Shown here: positions 42,694 through 51,552 of the stretch, piece after piece
Layout: every line of letters starts with the position of its first letter
How positions within the stretch are numbered: the first letter of the stretch is position 1
From: SMWD01 sp002729875
Lineage (GTDB): Bacteria > Pseudomonadota > Gammaproteobacteria > Steroidobacterales > GCA-2729495
Length of the DNA: 64,000 nucleotides
Direction: 5' to 3'
Assembly (NCBI GenBank): GCA_036010905.1
Contig: DASCMH010000065.1
Coordinates: 62,001-126,000 of the forward strand
The notes under the pieces: model-generated
Databases searched by the model: none
Told to the model about the DNA's origin: nothing
Seen by the model: the letters and a program-made list of their open reading frames with translations, nothing else
Program-made: the position numbers and the translations under genes

Positions 42694-44250
42694 TCAGGGA
42701 GCGGCTTGGTAAAAGTCTTCAGAAAAATACTTCAGGGCGCTACGCACCGGACTCGGAGTCATCCTACCCATCCCACACAAGGATGTATTGGTCATGGTGG
42801 CGCATAAATCTGCGAGCAGTTCGAAGCTCTGCTCATTCCGCTCAGCTTGCGCATTACGATCGACAATAATCTGATCCAGCAATTCGACACCGCGTACCGA
42901 ACCGATGCGACATGGCGTGCACTTGCCACAGGACTCGACAGCACAAAACTCCATCGCGAACCGAGCCTGTCGCGCCATATCCACGGTGTCATCAAAGACC
43001 ACGATACCGCCATGACCGACTGAGCCATCCAGCGCTGTAAATATCTCATAATCCAACGCTGTATCCAGCAGGGATACGGGGAAATAGGCACCCAGTGGTC
43101 CGCCCACTTGCACGGCCCGCACCGGCCGACCGCTGGCAGTCCCTCCGCCTATGGCAAAGATCAACTCGCGCAAAGTCAGACCGAACGGCACTTCGACCAG
43201 GCCTCCGTGCTTGATATTACCGGCCAGCTGGAATGGTAAAGTCCCGCGCGATCGATCTACACCTAACTCTGCGTAGGCACTGGCACCCCCTGCCAGGATT
43301 GCGGGCACGGTGGCCAGGGTAATCACGTTGTTGATCACCGAGGGCTTTTGCCACAGACCTTTACTGGCCGGCAACGGCGGTTTGCAGCGAACCTGACCAC
43401 GTTTACCCTCGAGGCTCTCGAGCATTGCCGTCTCTTCACCACATACATACGAACCGGCGCCGCTCCGCAACTCAAGATCAAAATCAAAATCACAACCCTG
43501 GATGGCATTCCCCAACCAACCGGCCTCCCGGGCCGCGGTGATCGCATCGCTTAGCAGTTCAGCCGCCAACGGATATTCAGAACGCAGGTAAATCACCCCG
43601 GCATCGGCACCGACTGCTCGCCCGGCAATCATCATTCCCTCAATTAGGGCAAGCGGATCACCCTCCATTAACAAGCGATCAGAAAATGTACCGCTATCTC
43701 CTTCATCAGCGTTACAAATGATGTATTTCTGCTCAGACGGCGTATTCGCCACGGTCTGCCACTTGCTGCCGGTCGGAAAGCCGGCACCACCTCGACCGCG
43801 CAAACCGGATTGCGTTATTTCATCGATGATCTGTTGCGGCGCCATCTGCAGTGCCCGCTTAAGTCCGACAAAGCCGTCGTGCGCCCGATAGTCGTCGACA
43901 GAACCTGCCGCAACCAGTCCGCAGCGATTAAAGGTGACCCGCCTCTGAACGGCAAAATAAGATAACTGCTCGGTCAAACCGTGACCAAGCTCATGCGGTT
44001 TGCCGAGGTAAAATTCTGCGCCAAGCAGACCGTTCAGATCATCCGGAGTCACCGGCCCATAGGCGACACGTCCCTGCGCCGTATCGACCTCCAGCAACGG
44101 TTCCAGCCAGGTCATGCCGCGTGAGCCATGCCGGATGATGTCGATATCCAGACCGGCCTGCTGCGTTAAGGCCTGCAATTGTTGAGCGATATGATCGGCA
44201 CCGACCGAGCGAGCCGATGTTTCACGCGCGATGTAAATATTGATCGTCAC
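42694..44250 (-). CDS. fdsB: NAD-dependent formate dehydrogenase, beta (NuoF-like) subunit
   Basis: A 518-residue flavoprotein that passes electrons from the cluster chain to NAD. A thioredoxin-like N-terminal domain (about 1-95) precedes the NuoF core with GRGGAGFPTGSKW near residue 150 and CNADEGDSGTFSDR near 178 (FMN/NAD binding), an SLBB region, and a C-terminal [4Fe-4S] motif ESCGKCTPCRIG near 450. It overlaps fdsG by 4 nt and is 19 nt from fdsA. Confidence 0.95.
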   Translation of the reverse strand: MTINIYIARETSARSVGADHIAQQLQALTQQAGLDIDIIRHGSRGMTWLEPLLEVDTAQGRVAYGPVTPDDLNGLLGAEFYLGKPHELGHGLTEQLSYFAVQRRVTFNRCGLVAAGSVDDYRAHDGFVGLKRALQMAPQQIIDEITQSGLRGRGGAGFPTGSKWQTVANTPSEQKYIICNADEGDSGTFSDRLLMEGDPLALIEGMMIAGRAVGADAGVIYLRSEYPLAAELLSDAITAAREAGWLGNAIQGCDFDFDLELRSGAGSYVCGEETAMLESLEGKRGQVRCKPPLPASKGLWQKPSVINNVITLATVPAILAGGASAYAELGVDRSRGTLPFQLAGNIKHGGLVEVPFGLTLRELIFAIGGGTASGRPVRAVQVGGPLGAYFPVSLLDTALDYEIFTALDGSVGHGGIVVFDDTVDMARQARFAMEFCAVESCGKCTPCRIGSVRGVELLDQIIVDRNAQAERNEQSFELLADLCATMTNTSLCGMGRMTPSPVRSALKYFSEDFYQAAP

Positions 44251-44732
44251 CCGGCACCCGCTGCACGATGGCGATTCAAGAGCCGCACAAATCCATCCCG
44301 ATCCATCCGACCGAATGTAATCCCGTCAACCATGATGGCCGGAGAGCACGCACAGTTACCGAGGCAATACACCGGTTCGAGCGTGAACTGTCCGTCCGCG
44401 GTCGTCTCGTAAAAATCAATACCCAGATGCTGTTTTATGTATGCGGTTAAAGTACGCGAGCCCGTCGCCTGGCATGCCTCGGACTGGCACACCCTGATGG
44501 TATGTTCTCCGGGCGGGTCGCAGCGAAAATCATGGTAGAAACTGACCACACCATGTACCTCGGCAGCGGACAGGTTAAAGGCCTCTGCGAGTAGCCGAAT
44601 ATCACGTTCATCGATAAACCCGAAACTGGCTTGCAGCGCATGCAGAGCAGGTAACAAGCCACCCGGCTTGTCACTAAAGGGTGCTATTTTTTCAAGCGCT
44701 GAATCTTTATTCCAGTTGCGACCGGCCGTCAT
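44247..44732 (-). CDS. fdsG: NAD-dependent formate dehydrogenase, gamma (NuoE-like) subunit
   Basis: A 161-residue thioredoxin-fold [2Fe-2S] protein. The four Cys ligands occur in VCQSEACQATG and YCLGNCACSPA. ATG 44732 is chosen over an in-frame start 36 nt upstream because AGGGAG precedes it at the right distance. It is the first gene of fdsGBA. No fdsC, fdsD or fdhD accessory gene is adjacent. Confidence 0.93.
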   Translation of the reverse strand: MTAGRNWNKDSALEKIAPFSDKPGGLLPALHALQASFGFIDERDIRLLAEAFNLSAAEVHGVVSFYHDFRCDPPGEHTIRVCQSEACQATGSRTLTAYIKQHLGIDFYETTADGQFTLEPVYCLGNCACSPAIMVDGITFGRMDRDGFVRLLNRHRAAGAG

Positions 44733-44880
44733 CACGGCACTCCCTGCACAGATCTGACCGGCAAACATTATACGCGTGATGGCGGTTACTCCATCCCTGC
44801 CCCACCAATAAATCTGCAGCCGACAGGCATCGACGATGCAATGCTCCTGTTAGCAGGATGCTGCAGAACTTTATCGGCAA

Positions 44881-44915
44881 CTGAAAACAAACAGGGCCGG
44901 CTGTCTGCCGGCCCT
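44881..44915 (-). terminator. Terminator of tRNA-Val
   Basis: On the minus strand AGGGCCGGC pairs perfectly with GCCGGCCCT (44915-44893) around a five-base loop, followed by GTTTGTTTTC (44892-44883). It begins 11 nt after the CCA end of tRNA-Val. The hairpin also reads on the plus strand, with TTACTTTT after it. Confidence 0.75.
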
Positions 44916-44926
44916 TTACTTTTGCC

Positions 44927-45003
44927 TGGTAGGCGCGATTGGAGTTGAACCAACGACCTCCTCGATGTCACCGAGGCGCTCTAACCAACTGAGCTACGCG
45001 CCT
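44927..45003 (-). tRNA. tRNA-Val (GAC)
   Basis: 77 nt with encoded CCA. Acceptor AGGCGCG/CGCGCCT, U8-A9, D-arm GCTCAGTTGGTTAGAGC, anticodon stem CCTCG/CGAGG with loop GTGACAT giving GAC, T-loop TTCAACT. Confidence 0.96.
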
Positions 45004-45043
45004 TTAGCCCTGTGTCCGAACAGATACAGCGCAGGGGTCGAGT

Positions 45044-45072
45044 ACGATACCCAACCAGCCTGCCCACCGCAA
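45044..45072 (-). promoter_or_regulatory. Probable promoter of tRNA-Val
   Basis: On the minus strand TTGCGG (45072-45067), 17-nt spacer, TATCGT (45049-45044), about 40 nt before the tRNA and just past the uvrB stop codon. Confidence 0.35.
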
Positions 45073-45078
45073 GACCAC

Positions 45079-47100
45079 TTAATTTGTCACCCGGTTAATC
45101 GGCAGGTCCAGGCTGTCGCGGCGCAGAATATCAATCTCGTCACGAACCTGCGCGGCCTGCTCAAATTCCAGATCGCGTGCGTGCTGATACATCTTCTTCT
45201 CAAGTACGACTATTTGCTTAAGCGCCTGTTCCGGCGTCAGATCCGTATATTCAGCCCTCGGCTCCGCAACCCGTCGCGCACGACCACGTCCCTTGCCGGC
45301 GCTTCTTGCTCCTTCCATGACATCACGCACCTCCTTGCGAATCGTCTTTGGCGTTATCCCGTGCCGCTTATTCGAGTCAAGCTGTTTTTGACGACGCCGG
45401 TCGGTCTCGGCGATGGCACGTTGCATCGAACCCGTTACCCGGTCGGCATACATGATCACAGTACCATTAACGTTACGCGCAGCCCGGCCTGTCGTCTGGA
45501 TCAACGAACCTTCGGAACGCAGAAAGCCCTCCTTGTCGGCATCAAAAATCGCCACCAGTGAAACCTCGGGCAGATCGAGACCCTCACGCAACAGGTTGAT
45601 GCCGACCAGCACATCGAATTCACCAAGCCTCAGGTCACGAATAATTTCAACCCGTTCAACGGTGTCTATATCCGAATGCAGGTAACGCACGCGTACGCCA
45701 TGTTCACGCAGGTAATCAGTCAGGTCCTCAGCCATGCGTTTGGTCAGGGTGGTAATCAGGACGCGCTCATCCTTCCCGGTGCGCAAACCAATCTCGGATA
45801 ACACATCATCGACCTGGGTACCGGCCGGTCGAATGTCGACGACCGGATCCAGCAAACCGGTGGGCCGCACAACCTGTTCTACTATGGCATCCGAGTGTTC
45901 TCGCTCATAGGGGCCCGGTGTTGCCGAGACATATATGGTTTGCGGCGAAATGGCCTCAAACTCGTCAAAGCGCAACGGCCGGTTATCCAGCGCAGACGGC
46001 AAACGGAAGCCGTATTCAACGAGTGTTTCCTTGCGCGAGCGATCGCCCTTGTACATGGCTCCCAACTGAGGAATGGTTACGTGTCCCTCGTCGATGATCA
46101 GCAAGGCGTTGTCAGGTACATAGTCAAACAGACAGGGCGGCGGCTCGCCCGGCCGGCGACCGGACAGGTATCGGCTGTAATTCTCGATACCCGTGCAATA
46201 GCCCAGTTCTCTGATCATCTCCAGGTCAAACATGGTTCGCTGTTCAAGTCGTTGCGCCTCGAGTAATTTTCCGTTTTCGCGCAACACGATCAGCCGTTCC
46301 TGCAGATCGACCTTGATCTGCTCTATTGCCTTGAGCATGACTTCACGGGGTGTCACGTAATGCGATTTCGGAAAGACGGTCATCCTCGGCACTTGCCGGG
46401 AAACCGTTCCAGTGAGGGGATCGAACCAGGACAACTTTTCGACCTCGTCATCGAATAACTCGATCCGCACTGCTTCACGCTCCGAATCGGCCGGAAAAAT
46501 ATCGATAATCTCACCCCGCACCCGGTACGATCCGTTGCTGAGTTCGACATCGTTACGCGTATATTGCAATTCGGCCAGCTTGCGCAGGATTTCGCGTTGA
46601 TCGATCCTGTCACCCCGTGAAACGTGCAGCACCATACTGAAATAGGCTTCCGGATCACCTAATCCGTAGATACATGACACTGTCGCGACGATGATTGCAT
46701 CGCCGCGCTCCATCAATGCCTTGGTTGCCGACAGCCGCATCTGTTCGATGTGCTCATTAACGGATGCGTCCTTGTCGATAAACGTATCCGATGAAGGCAC
46801 ATACGCCTCGGGCTGGTAATAGTCGTAATAAGACACAAAATACTCGACCCGGTTATGTGGGAAGAAATCGCGCATCTCACCATAGAGCTGTGCCGCCAGG
46901 GTCTTATTGGGCGCCAGGATTAAGGCCGGGCGTTGCAGCGTCTGTATCACGTGCGCCATTGTGAAGGTCTTGCCAGAACCGGTTACCCCGAGCAGGGTTT
47001 GTCGCGCCAGACCAGCTTCCAGTCCGTCAACGAGTTCTGTGATGGCCCCGGGCTGATCCCCGGCTGGCTCAAAATCAGCAACAAGTTGAAATCGATCCAT
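45079..47100 (-). CDS. uvrB: UvrABC system protein B
   Basis: A 673-residue helicase-like DNA damage-verification subunit of nucleotide excision repair (E. coli 673). Walker A GVTGSGKTFT (about residues 38-47), the damage-probing beta-hairpin segment YYDYYQPEAYVP near 92-103, DEGHVTIPQ (Walker B region) near 338, helicase motif VI with QTTGRAARN near 538, and the C-terminal UVR motif (about 630-665) that contacts UvrC are all present. No LexA box of the CTGT-N8-ACAG type is visible upstream. Confidence 0.98.
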   Translation of the reverse strand: MDRFQLVADFEPAGDQPGAITELVDGLEAGLARQTLLGVTGSGKTFTMAHVIQTLQRPALILAPNKTLAAQLYGEMRDFFPHNRVEYFVSYYDYYQPEAYVPSSDTFIDKDASVNEHIEQMRLSATKALMERGDAIIVATVSCIYGLGDPEAYFSMVLHVSRGDRIDQREILRKLAELQYTRNDVELSNGSYRVRGEIIDIFPADSEREAVRIELFDDEVEKLSWFDPLTGTVSRQVPRMTVFPKSHYVTPREVMLKAIEQIKVDLQERLIVLRENGKLLEAQRLEQRTMFDLEMIRELGYCTGIENYSRYLSGRRPGEPPPCLFDYVPDNALLIIDEGHVTIPQLGAMYKGDRSRKETLVEYGFRLPSALDNRPLRFDEFEAISPQTIYVSATPGPYEREHSDAIVEQVVRPTGLLDPVVDIRPAGTQVDDVLSEIGLRTGKDERVLITTLTKRMAEDLTDYLREHGVRVRYLHSDIDTVERVEIIRDLRLGEFDVLVGINLLREGLDLPEVSLVAIFDADKEGFLRSEGSLIQTTGRAARNVNGTVIMYADRVTGSMQRAIAETDRRRQKQLDSNKRHGITPKTIRKEVRDVMEGARSAGKGRGRARRVAEPRAEYTDLTPEQALKQIVVLEKKMYQHARDLEFEQAAQVRDEIDILRRDSLDLPINRVTN

Positions 47101-47117
47101 GAATTACGCGCCAAATG

Positions 47118-47146
47118 TTGGTTACAGACCCCTAATCCCTTAGAAT
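47118..47146 (+). promoter_or_regulatory. Possible promoter of the aminotransferase gene
   Basis: TTGGTT (47118-47123), 17-nt spacer, TAGAAT (47141-47146), 57 nt before the assigned GTG start. Confidence 0.35.
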
Positions 47147-47203
47147 CGGCTGCCCGTCGCCATGCCGGCGTCGAGACTTACTGTTATTGAAGAGGACCAG
47201 CCC

Positions 47204-48385
47204 GTGAGTTTATCAGTTTCACAACGCGTTCAGCGAGTCAAACCATCGCCGACGCTGGCCGTCACCGCATTGGCAGCAGAATTGCGAGCCCAGGGTCGTG
47301 ACGTTATCGGCCTGGGTTCCGGTGAGCCGGATTTCGATACCCCGGAGCACATCAAGGCCGCGGCAATCCAGGCCATCAAGGCCGGACAAACAAAATATAC
47401 TGCCGTCGACGGAACGGCTGAACTCAAAACAGCCATCATTAATAAATTCCTGCGCGATAATTCACTGGAGTATGCGCCTGAGCAGATTCTCGTCTCGAGT
47501 GGCGCCAAGCAGACCTGCTACAACGTTTGCAACGCGGTATTAAATCCCGGGGATGAGGCAATCATTCCCGCGCCATACTGGGTCTCATATCCGGAAATGG
47601 TCAAACTTGCCGACGGCGAACCGGTTATCGTCTCGGCAAATATTGATGACAACTTCAAGATCACGCCGGACGCACTGGCCGCCACCATTACAGAACGCAC
47701 CAAACTGTTATTCCTGAACAGCCCGTCCAACCCAACCGGCGCTGCTTATTCTCGCGCCGAATTGGCCGCACTCGGTGACGTTTTACTCGAGCACCCCGGG
47801 ATTGTTGTTGCGACCGACGATATGTATGAGCATATCTATTGGGCTGATGACCCGTTCACGAGCCTCGCAGAAGCCTGCCCCGGACTCTACGATCAGACTG
47901 TAACCATCAATGGCGTATCCAAGTGTTATGCGATGACCGGTTGGCGTATCGGTTACTGCGGCGGACCGAAAAATATTATTCAGGCAATGAAAAAGATCCA
48001 GAGTCAGAGCACCTCGAATGCGTGTTCAATCGCACAGGCTGCAAGCGTTGCAGCACTTGACGGTGACCAAAGCTGCATTCCTGAATGGACGGCGGCTTTC
48101 AAGCAACGCCATGATTATGTCGTTGCTGCATTGAACGACATCAACGGCATCAACTGCGCCCCGGGCGACGCAACATTTTACGCCTTTCCAAATGTTGCCG
48201 GTGCAATTGAAGCCAAAGGCCTGGAAAACGATACGGCGCTGGCTGAGTTGCTTCTCAATGAGGCCGAAGTAGCGCTGGTACCTGGTTCTGCGTTTGGCGC
48301 ACCGGGCTATATCCGCCTGTCTTTTGCAACCGGCCTTGACACGCTCAAAGAGGCCATTGGACGCATCGCACGAGTACTTGGCTAA
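47204..48385 (+). CDS. Class I aspartate/aromatic aminotransferase
   Basis: A 393-residue fold-type I PLP aminotransferase. The PLP lysine is K240 in NGVSKCYAMTGWRIGY, the substrate-carboxylate Arg is in YIRLSFA near the C-terminus, and GSGEPDFDTPEHI near residue 36 is typical of subgroup I-gamma aspartate aminotransferases (bacillar/rhizobial AspC type). It probably interconverts aspartate/2-oxoglutarate and oxaloacetate/glutamate; prephenate aminotransferase activity is an alternative in this subgroup. GTG 47204 is chosen because GAAGAGGA precedes it and it fits the family N-terminus; the frame extends 14 codons further upstream. Confidence 0.88.
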   Translation: MSLSVSQRVQRVKPSPTLAVTALAAELRAQGRDVIGLGSGEPDFDTPEHIKAAAIQAIKAGQTKYTAVDGTAELKTAIINKFLRDNSLEYAPEQILVSSGAKQTCYNVCNAVLNPGDEAIIPAPYWVSYPEMVKLADGEPVIVSANIDDNFKITPDALAATITERTKLLFLNSPSNPTGAAYSRAELAALGDVLLEHPGIVVATDDMYEHIYWADDPFTSLAEACPGLYDQTVTINGVSKCYAMTGWRIGYCGGPKNIIQAMKKIQSQSTSNACSIAQAASVAALDGDQSCIPEWTAAFKQRHDYVVAALNDINGINCAPGDATFYAFPNVAGAIEAKGLENDTALAELLLNEAEVALVPGSAFGAPGYIRLSFATGLDTLKEAIGRIARVLG

Positions 48386-48407
48386 CAAAAAACGATGCAT
48401 TGCTGCC

Positions 48408-48436
48408 TTGACTTGCATCAGGGCATTCGGGAGAAT
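48408..48436 (+). promoter_or_regulatory. Promoter of tRNA-Asn
   Basis: TTGACT (48408-48413), 17-nt spacer, GAGAAT (48431-48436), then a GC-rich discriminator, 27 nt before the tRNA. Confidence 0.5.
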
Positions 48437-48462
48437 TCCGACGCCCTCCGGGGCTTTACCAC

Positions 48463-48538
48463 TCCCCGATAGCTCAGTTGGTAGAGCGATTGACTGTTAA
48501 TCAATTGGTCCCTGGTTCGAGTCCGGGTCGGGGAGCCA
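48463..48538 (+). tRNA. tRNA-Asn (GTT)
   Basis: 76 nt with encoded CCA. Acceptor TCCCCGA/TCGGGGA, anticodon stem ATTGA/TCAAT with loop CTGTTAA giving GTT, T-loop GTTCGAG. It is followed by a terminator and by remnants of an integrated element. Confidence 0.97.
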
Positions 48539-48546
48539 ATCAAATC

Positions 48547-48579
48547 AAAGGCTTAGCTCTAACGGGCTAAGCCTTTTTT
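48547..48579 (+). terminator. Terminator of tRNA-Asn
   Basis: AAAGGCTTAGC pairs with GCTAAGCCTTT around an eight-base loop and ends in a run of six T (48574-48579). Confidence 0.85.
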
Positions 48580-48880
48580 GGTTAAAAGTTGCATTAAGGC
48601 ACAAACCAAGGCGCACATTACTGCAGATAGGTTGGGACACTGCAGCACACAAATCACTGCCCGTTATTCACACCCGGGCCAGAATGCTACGCATGACTTG
48701 ATGCGGGTCACTATCAGCAAAGTTTTGGGTAAAACTGATAGTAGCGAGGTTTATGAAACTTCTCATGAAATGGTTTGTACTGGCACAACCCTCACCACTG
48801 GCACACTTACACTCGCTTATGACGAAACCAACCTCACCAGGTTCCAGGCGTTGAATGAATACTCACAAAACGTAACCTGA
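48578..48880 (+). pseudogene. Decayed tyrosine recombinase (integrase) C-terminal fragment next to tRNA-Asn
   Basis: An open frame of 100 codons without a proper start. Codons 13-55 read like the end of a phage-type integrase: ADRLGHCSTQITARYSHPGQ has the LGH-x8-Y spacing of the catalytic His and nucleophile Tyr (H21 and Y30). The N-terminal and central integrase domains are missing, and the tail after codon 55 has no recognisable similarity. Its place 40 nt after a tRNA gene is the classical integration site, so this is probably a scar of a lost island. Confidence 0.6.
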
Positions 48881-49003
48881 GAAGGCCAACTTGAACTGAC
48901 GCAGTACAAACGCTGGCAGACAGTAGATGCAGTCATGCACTACCCTGCTCCGTTGCTCCATCTGAATGGTATGTTCCCGGTGTCAGAGCTTGGACACAAC
49001 GGG

Positions 49004-49243
49004 TCACTCAACGAATAGATACCGATTCTTGAATGTATTAATTATTTTTTCTACTTCACAACCACCGGCATCTTCGGAGCAATATGGACCGCTTATGGCG
49101 GCAATCGACCAATTGCATCCAGCACGATCAGAGTCTACTCGCATCAGAGAACTCACCATGTAACCTTGGCATTTGCGACTCGAATCAAACCGTGCGTTTA
49201 TTTTTGCCAGCAATCTGTTCTCAGAAATAAGTTGACGTTTCAT
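49004..49243 (-). CDS. Small hypothetical cysteine-containing protein
   Basis: 79 codons starting MKRQLISENRLLAKINARFD, with Cys at positions 25, 45, 58 and 64, and an aromatic-rich C-terminus. AGGGGG precedes the ATG by 6 nt, a better start than the TTG two codons upstream. No signal peptide or membrane helix and no family I recognise. It sits in the AT-rich stretch downstream of the integrase remnant, so it may be cargo left from the lost element. Confidence 0.45.
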   Translation of the reverse strand: MKRQLISENRLLAKINARFDSSRKCQGYMVSSLMRVDSDRAGCNWSIAAISGPYCSEDAGGCEVEKIINTFKNRYLFVE

Positions 49244-49606
49244 GGGCAACCCCCTATATGTAAACCTAAAAATTCCGCATGGTTTCCTGAATTTTTTATA
49301 TGTGGCGGATGATCTTCAGGTTTTGCACCTTGACATGAATCGTTGTTTATTATTTGAATATGAATTTACTTTGTTCCAGATTTAACAGTTAACTTAACAC
49401 TATCATTTATTTTAAATAATAATAAACTTTTTTTACATAATCATAAAATTTATAGGGGTATTTCTTTAATTTCTGCATTTATGAATACATTAAGCACTAA
49501 CTGCAGACTTTGCCTGTGCGCCCGAGTTTTGACAGCAATTAAACCCGTTTCATCCGGTTTCCGGTTACCTGCCGAGCGAACCAATCCTGAAAAGTGACCT
49601 AGCCGG
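49244..49606. other. AT-rich intergenic stretch without a gene
   Basis: About 360 nt, clearly more AT-rich than the surroundings (for example TTTAAATAATAATAAAC near 49413). I see no coding frame, RNA gene or terminator. It separates the putative island remnant from the SPFH gene and probably holds the promoter of the small hypothetical gene. Confidence 0.5.
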
Positions 49607-50569
49607 TCATGAGTTGGAGGGCGGCAAAGTTGCCGCCGCACTTGCCGAATCACCGTGCTTGAAAATACTTGTGGCCAGGGAAATCATTGAAGAAATGTCG
49701 CTCAGATTGGCCGGCACAATCAATGTATTGGCCTCCTTTGCCAAATTGCCGAATTTATCAATATAATCTTCTGCTATGCGTAATTGCATCGCCTCATGTC
49801 CCCCTTCGGATACGACGGATTTAGCGACATATTTCAATCCCTCGGCCGTAGCTGTAGCTATGGCAAGAATAGCTTCGGCTTGACCCTGTGCCTCATTAAT
49901 CTGCTGCTGTTTGGCTGCCTCTGATTCTTTAATTACTCGTTGCTTCTCACCCTCAGCCTGATTGATCTTTGCATCCCGCTCACCTTCCGAGGTCAGAATG
50001 ACCGCGCGCTTTTCACGTTCTGCCCGCATTTGTTTTTCCATGGCCCCCAAAACATCGGCAGGAGGATTAATGTTTTTTATCTCGTAGCGTAAAACTTTTA
50101 CACCCCAGGGATCTGAGGCCATATCGAGTTCCGCGACAACATTGGCATTAATCGCACCACGTTCCTCAAAAGTACGATCCAGCACAATTTTGCCGATTTC
50201 ACTACGTAATGTCGTTTGTGCCAGTTGCGCAATAGCGAAAAGAAAGTCAGTAATTCCGTAAGAAGCCCTTTTCGGATCCATTACCTGTAGATATAAAACA
50301 CCATCAACACCGACCTGGACGTTGTCTTTCGTAATACAGACTTGCTCAGCGATATCAATCGCGATTTCCTTAAGACTATGCCGATAGGACGGTTTTTCCA
50401 GAAACGGAATCAGGATATGAAAACCGGCATGCAGAGTTCGGCTGTATTTACCAAGTTTCTCAACGACAAAAGCACTTTGCTGAGGAACAACAACGGCTGT
50501 CTTGGCAAGTATGACGATAACCACAATGGCAACCGACAAGGCAGCCCAAAAAGTTACATTTTCGATCAT
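49607..50569 (-). CDS. SPFH/Band 7 domain membrane protein (QmcA/paraslipin type)
   Basis: A 320-residue protein with one N-terminal membrane helix (about 6-28), a Band 7/SPFH domain (about 28-195, VVPQQSAFVVEKLGKYSRTL) and a long helical region rich in Ala, Glu and Gln (about 190-265) for oligomerisation. QmcA-type proteins form large membrane microdomain assemblies and often work with the protease FtsH or NfeD proteins. It stands 21 nt downstream of an NfeD gene, the usual stomatin-NfeD pair. Confidence 0.93.
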   Translation of the reverse strand: MIENVTFWAALSVAIVVIVILAKTAVVVPQQSAFVVEKLGKYSRTLHAGFHILIPFLEKPSYRHSLKEIAIDIAEQVCITKDNVQVGVDGVLYLQVMDPKRASYGITDFLFAIAQLAQTTLRSEIGKIVLDRTFEERGAINANVVAELDMASDPWGVKVLRYEIKNINPPADVLGAMEKQMRAEREKRAVILTSEGERDAKINQAEGEKQRVIKESEAAKQQQINEAQGQAEAILAIATATAEGLKYVAKSVVSEGGHEAMQLRIAEDYIDKFGNLAKEANTLIVPANLSDISSMISLATSIFKHGDSASAAATLPPSNS

Positions 50570-50590
50570 GCTTAATTTCCTCGTCGTGAT

Positions 50591-51031
50591 TTAGTTGTTT
50601 TCGTTAGAAATAACTTCGATGGTCAGACCCTTGAAAGCGCTGATTTTAGCCCTGGTATTCTGACTGATTACAGTCTCACCGACATTCGTTGCCGTCCACG
50701 AGGTACCACGAAAATTAACCCGACAGGATTGCCCGGGCTCAAGTGCTTCATTCAACGCCAGAAATTCACCTTCAGGGTCTTCGTCATACTCTTCACTGCC
50801 TTTCATTGCCATGCGGCGCAAAGGCTTACGTAGCAGACCAAGGCTCAATAAACAAAATAATGCGAATAGCAGCCACTCACCCCATTCGGGGATTCCAATG
50901 CCCGCCACATCAAGCAAACCAACCGATATTGCTGAAATCCCGATAAAAACCAGGAAAAAATCCAAATCAACCAATAAAAGCTCCGCGCCAAGTATTAACG
51001 CGCCAATAATGATCCAGCCCCACCATTGCAT
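50591..51031 (-). CDS. NfeD family membrane protein
   Basis: A 146-residue short NfeD: two or three helices in the first 75 residues (WGWIIIGALILGAELLLV; WLLFALFCLLSLGLL) and a C-terminal OB-fold (about 95-146, with LEPGQSCRVNFRGTSWTA). ATG 51031 is preferred because GGGAG lies upstream and the protein then begins in the first helix; the frame extends 16 codons further. It pairs with the SPFH protein. Confidence 0.9.
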   Translation of the reverse strand: MQWWGWIIIGALILGAELLLVDLDFFLVFIGISAISVGLLDVAGIGIPEWGEWLLFALFCLLSLGLLRKPLRRMAMKGSEEYDEDPEGEFLALNEALEPGQSCRVNFRGTSWTATNVGETVISQNTRAKISAFKGLTIEVISNENN

Positions 51032-51128
51032 CGCTATACCGCTCCCATTAGTTTGTGCAGATACGTATATTAACAGCAATCAGATGGAACAGTGTTTGGC
51101 CAGGGAGCCCTGACAAGTGCGCTTCAGG

Positions 51129-51530
51129 TTAATGCAGTTGTTTCAATGTAGCAGCATTCAGGAGATGCGCCCCCAGGTCCACAACGGCTGCCACAGTCAG
51201 TAAATCGGGATTGGCGGCACAGAATTCAGCAAAGTGTCCGGTCAGGCTGTCAAAGTCCCAGGATTGACCCGACTCGTTTGCAATATCGAGAAGTTCGTCA
51301 ATTGATTTGCCGGATTTTGCCTGGTAAAAGCCTTCGGCCCAGGTCAGCAATAGCCGCTTTGTGCCCAGCGGTCCGATTACAATCATTTCATTAAATACTT
51401 CGCAGGGTATTGTGCCGATATCAGGCACCCCACCCATTCCAGGCGGCAACTTCAATTTATCAGCCGCCGCCGTAGCATTTAAAACCTGCGCGAGGATTAG
51501 TAATAAAATCGATTTGCTCAACATATTCAT
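51129..51530 (-). CDS. Small periplasmic protein, possibly HdeA-like
   Basis: A 133-residue protein with a signal peptide MNMLSKSILLLILAQVLNATAAA. The mature part has two cysteines in IPCEVFNEM and FAEFCAANPD about 60 residues apart, flanking helices, which recalls HdeA-like acid-stress chaperones, but similarity is too slight to be sure. The frame continues 23 codons upstream into the neighbouring membrane-protein gene; the chosen start gives a clean signal peptide. It lies 22 nt after that gene and is likely cotranscribed. Confidence 0.6.
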   Translation of the reverse strand: MNMLSKSILLLILAQVLNATAAADKLKLPPGMGGVPDIGTIPCEVFNEMIVIGPLGTKRLLLTWAEGFYQAKSGKSIDELLDIANESGQSWDFDSLTGHFAEFCAANPDLLTVAAVVDLGAHLLNAATLKQLH

Positions 51531-51552
51531 CAATATTGCTCTGTCTGTTTGC

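Noticed and set aside
47101..47203. LexA box upstream of uvrB
   Set aside because: No CTGT-N8-ACAG palindrome is present in the 100 nt upstream of uvrB.
49244..49606. Right-hand attachment site matching the tRNA-Asn 3' end
   Set aside because: No repeat of the tRNA 3' segment was found between the integrase remnant and the SPFH gene.
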